A stretch of 64,000 bases of DNA, taken from NCBI GenBank assembly GCA_017871115.1, contig JAFCIZ010000001.1, positions 411,001 to 475,000 on the forward strand, written 5' to 3'. The position numbers and the translations under genes were made by a program. The notes beneath the pieces were generated by a model that saw nothing but the letters and a program-made list of their open reading frames with translations, was not told the DNA's origin and did not search any database. The DNA comes from Cunninghamella blakesleeana. Taxonomy: Eukaryota; Mucoromycota; Mucoromycetes; Mucorales; Cunninghamellaceae. Below are positions 57,752 to 64,000 of this stretch, piece by piece (within the stretch, counting starts at the first letter, position 1; each line of letters starts with the position of its first letter).

Positions 57752-58140
57752 TAATTTATTTTATTTTATAATAATAAAAAAAATAGATCTATTTCTCCTT
57801 AACTTTTTATTGTTTTCATTTTTGTGTATTTATTTAACTTTTTTGTCATAAAAAGTGTATATCAATGCATGGAATAACAAATGGTAATGAATAATGCTCT
57901 CTATATTCCTAATTTTATATTAGATCGTTTTTCTAGATACAAGATCGTCGGTCGATGATATACTGACTTTTAAAAATGTTGGTTTTATGTTCATATATAG
58001 AAAAGAAAAAAAAATATTTTTCTTCGGTTGAACGGAAGTTTTTAAAGTTTTAAATTAAAATAGAAATTCCATGATCAAATATATAAAGAACTGGAGGAAT
58101 AAGTTTAATAGTAATTTTATTGAAAAATTAATAAAATATA

Positions 58141-58180
<40 letters not shown>

Positions 58181-58437
58181 AATATATATAAATATATATA
58201 AATATATATAAATATGTTTATATAGATAGATAGGGTATGATTACAAAATAAAGAAGAATAGGGATAAAAAGAATAGTTATAATAAAAATAATTATAATAA
58301 TTATAACTATAACTATAATTATAATAATAATAATAATAATAATAATAGTAATAGTAATAATAATGAAATGTATATGCATTTTTTTTTTTTTAAATAAATG
58401 ATGATAAAAATAGTAGAAAAAAAAAAAAAAATAGTTA
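57752..58437. other. Convergent intergenic region
   Basis: Between the Y/N/Q/M-rich gene (+) and the NHX gene (-). It holds a TA microsatellite (about 58145-58215), ATA/AAT repeats (58280-58365) and a GATCGTCGGTCGATGATA segment near 57942-57959 with partial self-complementarity. No gene seen. Confidence 0.5.
58145..58215. repeat. TA / TATAAA microsatellite
   Basis: A TA run followed by imperfect AAATATAT repeats in the gap downstream of NHX. Confidence 0.85.
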
Positions 58438-61078
58438 TTAAATATCAGGTGGTGTTGAAGGTGATCGTCCAAAAACTCTCCCCGAACCAATCACAATTTT
58501 ATTTTGACTAGATGGTTGACTAAATATATTTCTATCATTTGCTTGTTGTTCCCATTCATCTGCTTCGTTTAGTTGATCAATAACATTAGATTCACCATGA
58601 ACTGATTTTAGTGTTACAGCATCATCTTGTTCTATATCATTATGTCTATTACTGCTATTGTTACGATTATTATATCTTGAATTAGAAGAAGAGGAACCAG
58701 TTGAAAATCCAAATTGCATACCACGTATTCCCGCCAATAAATTCTGATTGTCTCTTTCCATTTTTTTTCGTTTATCTTTCCAATATTCAGCCAATGTTTG
58801 ATTTCTTGCTTGGATATGCTTTTTTGTTAAGAAAGGTTTTAACCATTTTTCATCAAATGACATAAACCAATGAGGCTGTCCTGGGTCTGATAGCGGATCT
58901 CCCAATGGACCTGATAATAACCCTCCAATGGATACATCGGATGGATCTTGTCTATAATGGCGTCGATAATTTGTATTATTATTATTATCTTCGTCTTCAT
59001 ATTCTTCATCGTAATCATCATCATCTTCATCATTGTCTTGTACATTTAATAAAAACTCTTGGGATGATTGCCTTGATAGGGTGCGCTGATGCTGTCTTTG
59101 TCGTTGTTCAATTTGTTTACGTCGACGAGCTGCTCGAGAATGCTGTGATGTCCAATGTTGTGGATCTACATCTTCTTCATCTTCACTACAAGAATCATCT
59201 GGCTCTGTCACACCTGTTTTGATTTCTAATACTTGGAGCATTCGATTAGTAGTACCTCCAAAAATAAGTACAGTCAACACAACAACTGCCAAAATAGTTG
59301 TTCGCATTGCTGATCCACTTTCACCCGTTAAGCTAGATGCCAATGCAAAAGCCACAGCCCCTCTTAATCCAGCCCAAAAAAGCATCAATTGGTGTGATTT
59401 TGGTAAAAGTTCCGTTTTTCCTAATAAGCGACATATACCATTAATGATAAACGATAAAGGTGCCACTGATAAATAACGAGCTACACAAATAAATAACTAG
59501 AATTATATATATATATACATAAAAAAAAAAGATTAATCACAAATTTATTTAAACATTATATATATTTTACAAATCAAGTATGGTGGAGATTATTTTATTT
59601 GTTGATTTTTACCGTGGTCATTGCAATAAAAATAGGTTTGTAATCCAATTCCGTTTGAGTAAATAAATTGACACCAAGATATATAAAAATAAAGTTTTCC
59701 GATAACTGAGATAAGATTTGAAAAACATAACGGGTAGCACGTTTAGTTCTTAAAGACATATTATCATAAGCATAATGTTTCAATGTGATGCCAGTGAATA
59801 ATAATGTGACAATACCAGACATTTGTGCAGCATTTGAAAAAAGATAACTACTGTACGCCATTAGACTGATTAAACACGCTTCAATATTAGGAAAACGATA
59901 AAGTTGAGAATATTTAAGCATCAAAGCTACAATTACACCAAATAATACTCCAATAAATGTCGATGCAAAAAAAACACTCAAGAATAACCCAACCCCTTTG
60001 ACAACATTAACGGCATGTAATTCTTGACCTCTAAATTTTCTTAACGTTCTATTTTCAAAAAAAGGTAAAGATAGAAAAAATGGTTACTATTTATATTTTT
60101 TTTTTTTTAGTTATTATTTTTATTATTATTAGTAGTATTCTTACTCAGATAAAACAATGGCTACAGCATCATTTAATAAAGATTCTCCAGAAATGATGGA
60201 AAATAATTGAGGGTCCACTTTTAATTGAGAAAATATTGCAAGTATAGTAACAGGGTCTGTAGCCGATAAGATCGATCCAAATATCATACCATCCAAAAAA
60301 CTGATATTAATTCCTTCAAGATGAAGGGATGCATATAAAAACGTCAATACACTATTGGCATTATAAAGAATAAATATATAAAGAGGTAATTGTTCAATTA
60401 GTATACTATTCATATCACTCTATTTTCTATCATAGCTTATATATATATATATATATATATAATATAAACTTACCCAGTAACAATAGCCGCTATAAAGGTC
60501 CCAACCATAGCAAAAGTTAATATAGTTCCAAAATTTAAAAAGAAATTACGCTGTTTAAAAAAATGACAGAAATATATATTAGCTTATAATAATTCTATTT
60601 TTGTTATTATTATTATTATTATCATATTTTTACTCTTTTAAGTTCATAACCAGAATTAAGAATAATGGGTGGCAGCAATAAGTTGAAAAAGTAACCATGA
60701 TTGAATTGCATCATTTTTTGAATAATTGTACCTGGCGTAAGTTTGATAATCAATCCAACTATCATACCTATAAACATATATAGAAACATAGATAAATAGA
60801 TAATTATTAGTCAAACTATCTATCTGTTTGTTTGTATTTTTTTCTTTTTAAAAAAAAATAATAATAGCAATAATAATATTATATATATAATTACCGGCCA
60901 TGATTGAAATAACAGTTTCATGTATAGCGCGTATTTTTCTAAGTTGTAAATAATAACTTGTCCATAAAGCACCAATTAATAAAGTCATTAATATTAAAAG
61001 AGCCCAAGCTGTATACATTTCTTCTTCCATTGGCTCATCAGAAGGTGGTACAGAAGGATCGGTCTCATTAACTCCCAT
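58438..61078 (-). CDS. NHX1: Endosomal/vacuolar Na+(K+)/H+ exchanger, NHX family
   Basis: Six exons (61078-60895, 60767-60634, 60550-60474, 60351-60145, 60048-59613, 59496-58438) encode about 698 residues. About ten membrane helices are visible. Signature blocks are [37 protein letters not shown], the ion-binding [22 protein letters not shown] and [12 protein letters not shown]. The C-terminal cytosolic tail of about 250 residues is acidic and S/N/R-rich ([12 protein letters not shown]). Nhx1 exchanges cytosolic Na+ or K+ for lumenal H+ in late endosomes and vacuoles and affects vesicle traffic. The acceptor at 60352 was preferred over one further upstream because it restores the conserved [17 protein letters not shown] spacing. 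The tail is longer than in yeast Nhx1 (633 residues in all). Confidence 0.93.
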
Positions 61079-61662
61079 AATTTAATTTATTATAAAGATA
61101 TATGAATTATATAATATTTGTCTATCAAGTAGTTTCTTCTTTTTTATGTATAATATAGTAATAAAAATATTCAATATGCACTTTTTTAAGAAAAATAATA
61201 TTAAAAAGGAAAAGAAAAGTGGAAGAAAAAAAAAATATTAGGCTTTGAAAACGCCAAGCTATATTGAACTTTTAAAATCCCGTCGGTTTTTTTTTTTCGA
61301 AAATTCATTAGTAGAAAAGAACTACCTATACTGATAAATAATGGATATAATAAAATTGAGATAAGTAATATTAAAAAAACAAAAAAATTTAATATATGAT
61401 TAAATAAAAATAGTTATCATCAAAAAATAAAAAATAGAAAAATACGTATTTAATGCCAATATTTCTTTTTTTTAAAAAAAAGGGACAAAATACTAAACTT
61501 CATGTTTTTATTCATGGAGATAAGTAAAATACATTAATCTCGTAAGAATATATAAAAAATGATTTTACCAATTAAACTAATATATCCTATTGAATTATTT
61601 ACATACATCTTTTCCTTCTTTCATTAATAATTACATTTTATTTTATTTTATTTTAATTATAT
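61079..61662. other. Intergenic region upstream of NHX
   Basis: Contains the probable NHX promoter. Slightly GC-richer patches AAAACGCCAAGC (61248-61259) and CCCGTCGG (61279-61286) lie about 170-210 bp upstream of the ATG. A T-run/A-run palindrome is at 61466-61481. No gene seen. Confidence 0.4.
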
Positions 61663-61914
61663 TTATCTTGATGTGTGGTGTGTATTTTTCTCATGTTGTT
61701 GACGATGACACTGATGGTGATGATGCTGGTCAATATCATTATTAATACTATTTGAAGTTTTTGATGAATTCTTTTCCGTTTTCGAAGGATGAACCATATG
61801 ATTTAATTCATCCTTTGTAAAAAAATCAACATTTTCTCCTAATTCATCTTTTTCGTGAGCAATGTAATTGGCTGTTGGATCCTCGGCAATTTGATCTCCA
61901 AGATAATCAGACAT
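61663..61914 (-). CDS. Small hypothetical protein
   Basis: An 83-codon frame starting MSDYLGDQIAEDPTANYIAH. The first half has an acidic, non-repetitive composition (EKDELGENVDFFTKDELNHM) that looks like coding sequence; the second half is S/N/K- then His/Gln-rich and ends HHTSR. There is no signal peptide, membrane helix or known motif, and I do not recognise it. It lies between two genes in the same orientation. A good 3' splice-site-like TTATAG precedes the ATG on the minus strand, so an upstream coding exon is possible. Even use of codons in the first half makes a real gene more likely than chance. Confidence 0.5.
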   Translation of the reverse strand: MSDYLGDQIAEDPTANYIAHEKDELGENVDFFTKDELNHMVHPSKTEKNSSKTSNSINNDIDQHHHHQCHRQQHEKNTHHTSR

Positions 61915-62225
61915 TACTATAATATGAAGATAAAGATAATATATTATATGGGTATAAATAAAAAAAGAAGAAAAAAAAAAGGAAAGAAAGAAAGAAAGAA
62001 AGAAAAAGAAAAAAAATATGGACTAGTAACGGAGATTAAAAGAATCATTTATGCATAAATAATTTTCAACAGTACTACACTTTTTTGTTATTTTTATTAT
62101 TTATGATGTAATATTTTAAGCAATTAAAAGTCATATATTTATAGTGGTATTCCTATTAAAATTATCCTTATTTAAATATACCTATATACACTTTCCCTTT
62201 TTTTTACCTATATATAAAAAGGAAT
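61915..62225. other. Intergenic region
   Basis: Between the SET gene stop and the small hypothetical gene, both minus strand. It has a GAAA/AAAG microsatellite (about 61979-62012) and A+T-rich flank only. Confidence 0.5.
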
Positions 62226-63953
62226 TTACTCATCGTTTTCCATAGAATTCATATGGTCCAAGTATTCTAAAACAGTTTCACTTTGCATGAGAGTATCTGA
62301 TAGTTTGGATAAAGCATCGAGTGATCGCTGTAAGCTACTCCTTTCTTCATTTCTATATGTTTGAATAGGTATAAATAGTGGCGATTCCCTTAATGCAGCT
62401 TCAACATCTTCATCAATAATACCAGATTCTAAAAGATAGTCGTTTTCTTCAATTTGCTGTAAATGATATTGAATAGCATTCATTATTAAAGTGACTACCC
62501 GTAGTTGGATCACGTCAGCGTGTGGCAAAGATAATACTTTATGATATAAATGCTCAAAAGTAATAATATTTTCTTTTTTGTCCACACCATCATCACCAGT
62601 AAAATAAAGTTGTACAGTTGCATGATTTGTCGCTGTTAATGATAATTTTTGAATTCCTTCAGTAATATTTTCCTTTCCTTCTTCTTTTTCTAAAATTAAT
62701 CCATCATCTTGATCTAAGGCAACTAAATACATCATACAAATAGATTCAAAAGTGAACCCTGTTTCTTTAAACATATCAATTGTTGGAAAAGAGGATTTTT
62801 GTTGTTGTAATGGTGATGTATAATGAATAATCAACAAAGGTTTAAATGAAGGTTGCTGTTGTAACCATTTCCATTTCAATACACTTTCTTCATCTTGCAT
62901 AGTTGGATTAAGGAATGGAAAGAAGGACAATGTGATTTGATTTGTTACGGGATTGTCAAGTAGACAGAAACCGTGTAAAAATAAAAGTTCCTGATTAGGC
63001 TTATTACCATAGGATAGACAAAGTTCTTGGTTGGCTTCTAAAATGGTATCTTTTTTTATATCACCATTATCGTCATCTTGATCGTCATTTATAAATGATA
63101 TTAATTGAAGTCCATGCTCCTTCTTTTTTTTTTCATCAGTCTCATTATCATCATCTATTAGTCGCCAGCGTATATTTGGTATCATTTGATGGTTTGCAAA
63201 ATCAAAATAGGGAATAAGAGCTAAATCTTCGCCGTGATCATCATTGTCATCATCTTGATCTGTTTCGTTTCTACTTCCTAAACTTACCACTCTTGACCAA
63301 AATAAAGCATCTATATAAAACCAATCTTCCATTGTCAGATCTTTTAACCAAGTTACTTGACTTGAATAAGTTTGATGTAAATGATTCCATTCTTTTGTTA
63401 ATTTGGATTGTTTTGCTTGAATAGACGAAGCTAAACTAGTGCCTTCCAATAATGCAAATAGAGGGTTTTCTGTTTTATCAGGCTGTAAAAATAATACATG
63501 ATGCTGTTGGAAAAATGATAGGGGAGGTAATACATCAATATAAGGTTTCCAAAAACGAGGTAACTGCTGCTGTTGACGCGATTGATAAAGTTCAAAAGCT
63601 AAAAATAAACGTAAACATAATTTTTCATTCTTTGATTCTTGAAGATTTTGTTTTAATATAGTATTAGTAATAGAAGTGGTGGTAATTATACTCTCATTAA
63701 TATTATTGTCAACTTGATTAAAAATAGCTTCATATGCCATTAAAAGTAGTTCATATCCTTCAAAATTGATTACATCGATCAATAACCGTGCTACTGTTAT
63801 TAAAAGTTTTTTGGGAATAAATACCAATGGTTCTGTTGTATATTTTATTGATCTTGTAGTAAATATACCATAACCAGCATTTTCACTTTTTTTTATTTCA
63901 ACATTATTAGTAACAACGCCTTGTTCATAACACCATTTAATAAACGCTTCCAT
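62226..63953 (-). CDS. SET-domain protein, SETD3/SETD6/Rubisco-methyltransferase-like
   Basis: A single exon encodes 575 residues starting MEAFIKWCYEQGVV. The split SET domain begins with NAGYGIFTTRSI (about 25-40) and resumes after a long insert. That insert contains the family's helical i-SET region (EWNHLHQTYSSQVTWL, DWFYIDALFWSRVVS). The catalytic part has LIPYFDFANHQMIPN, equivalent to the NHxxxPN cofactor/substrate motif, and NQELCLSYGNKPNQELLFLHGF with the conserved tyrosine. The C-terminal half resembles the Rubisco LSMT substrate-binding domain. Such enzymes methylate lysine or histidine on non-histone proteins such as ribosomal proteins (yeast Rkm enzymes) or actin (SETD3). NHQ replaces the common NHS/NHC. 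An acidic D-rich insert (63055-63260) is unusual. Substrate cannot be inferred. Confidence 0.88.
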   Translation of the reverse strand: MEAFIKWCYEQGVVTNNVEIKKSENAGYGIFTTRSIKYTTEPLVFIPKKLLITVARLLIDVINFEGYELLLMAYEAIFNQVDNNINESIITTTSITNTILKQNLQESKNEKLCLRLFLAFELYQSRQQQQLPRFWKPYIDVLPPLSFFQQHHVLFLQPDKTENPLFALLEGTSLASSIQAKQSKLTKEWNHLHQTYSSQVTWLKDLTMEDWFYIDALFWSRVVSLGSRNETDQDDDNDDHGEDLALIPYFDFANHQMIPNIRWRLIDDDNETDEKKKKEHGLQLISFINDDQDDDNGDIKKDTILEANQELCLSYGNKPNQELLFLHGFCLLDNPVTNQITLSFFPFLNPTMQDEESVLKWKWLQQQPSFKPLLIIHYTSPLQQQKSSFPTIDMFKETGFTFESICMMYLVALDQDDGLILEKEEGKENITEGIQKLSLTATNHATVQLYFTGDDGVDKKENIITFEHLYHKVLSLPHADVIQLRVVTLIMNAIQYHLQQIEENDYLLESGIIDEDVEAALRESPLFIPIQTYRNEERSSLQRSLDALSKLSDTLMQSETVLEYLDHMNSMENDE

Positions 63954-64000
63954 ATATTTTTATTATATTTTCTGTGAAAGAAAAAAAAAAAAAAAAAGAG

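Noticed and set aside
58218..58490. Open frame rich in I, V, F and H on the minus strand overlapping the NHX 3' end
   Set aside because: Shadow of ATA/AAT repeats in another frame, beyond the NHX stop codon.
60352..60413. Upstream extension of NHX exon 4, beginning with an ATG
   Set aside because: It would insert extra residues ([12 protein letters not shown]) in a conserved membrane segment; the acceptor ending at 60352 restores the family spacing.

Overview
This is a protein-coding stretch of a nuclear fungal chromosome. The DNA is very A+T-rich and full of AT microsatellites and homopolymers. Genes carry many short introns, mostly GT-AG, and encode eukaryotic and fungal proteins: Arp9, Ede1, an Sst2-type RGS protein, a fused purK-purE Ade2, a flavocytochrome b2 and an Erj5-like J protein. 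Retention of a WDR81/LvsG-type BEACH protein, an OCRL-type phosphatase and, above all, two minor-spliceosome (U12-type AT-AC) introns argues against Ascomycota yeasts and suggests an early-diverging fungus, most likely Mucoromycota. The lineage is an inference; I did no database search. I see no transposon, tRNA, rRNA or horizontally acquired island.

Layout. 1-514: 3' end of an inositol polyphosphate kinase (+). 991-5728: GRAM-GRAM-TBC Rab GAP of the Mdr1/Gyp2 (TBC1D8/9) family (-). 6203-8146: flavocytochrome b2 (+). 8808-10316: RRM-R3H RNA-binding protein (+). 10538-14265: Ede1/Eps15-like endocytic scaffold (+). 15084-17438: DEP-RGS protein (+). 18673-19947: Ser/Thr kinase (-). 21912-24919: ankyrin-dysferlin-FYVE-RING protein (-). 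25685-26969: SNARE Ykt6 (-). 27124-29285: PCI protein of the Csn12/PCID2 family (-). 29480-31549: Clp1 (+). 31915-33920: Ade2 (-). 35541-43803: WDR81-like BEACH protein (+). 44113-45552: ER J protein (-). 45876-47673: Arp9 (-). 47905-52461: OCRL-like 5-phosphatase (+). 52709-52986: mitochondrial ribosomal protein bL33 (+). 54949-56622: C2H2 factor (-). 57110-57751: Y/N/Q/M-rich small protein (+). 58438-61078: NHX-type Na+/H+ exchanger (-). 61663-61914: small hypothetical protein (-). 62226-63953: SET-domain protein (-).

Functional picture. There are no operons, but seven of about 22 genes act in endosome or membrane traffic: Rab GAP, Ede1, FYVE-RING protein, Ykt6, WDR81-like, OCRL-like and NHX. 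Two compact divergent promoters link Csn12/PCID2 with Clp1 (about 194 bp) and Arp9 with the OCRL-like gene (about 230 bp).

The most notable discovery is a pair of U12-type AT-AC introns, one in CLP1 (29886-30012) and one in the OCRL-like gene (47980-48083). They have the same 5' splice site and the same branch-point decamer, and both genes keep reading frame only with AT-AC boundaries. A second unexplained pattern is the repeated head-to-head T-tract/A-tract palindromes, many of them inside introns.
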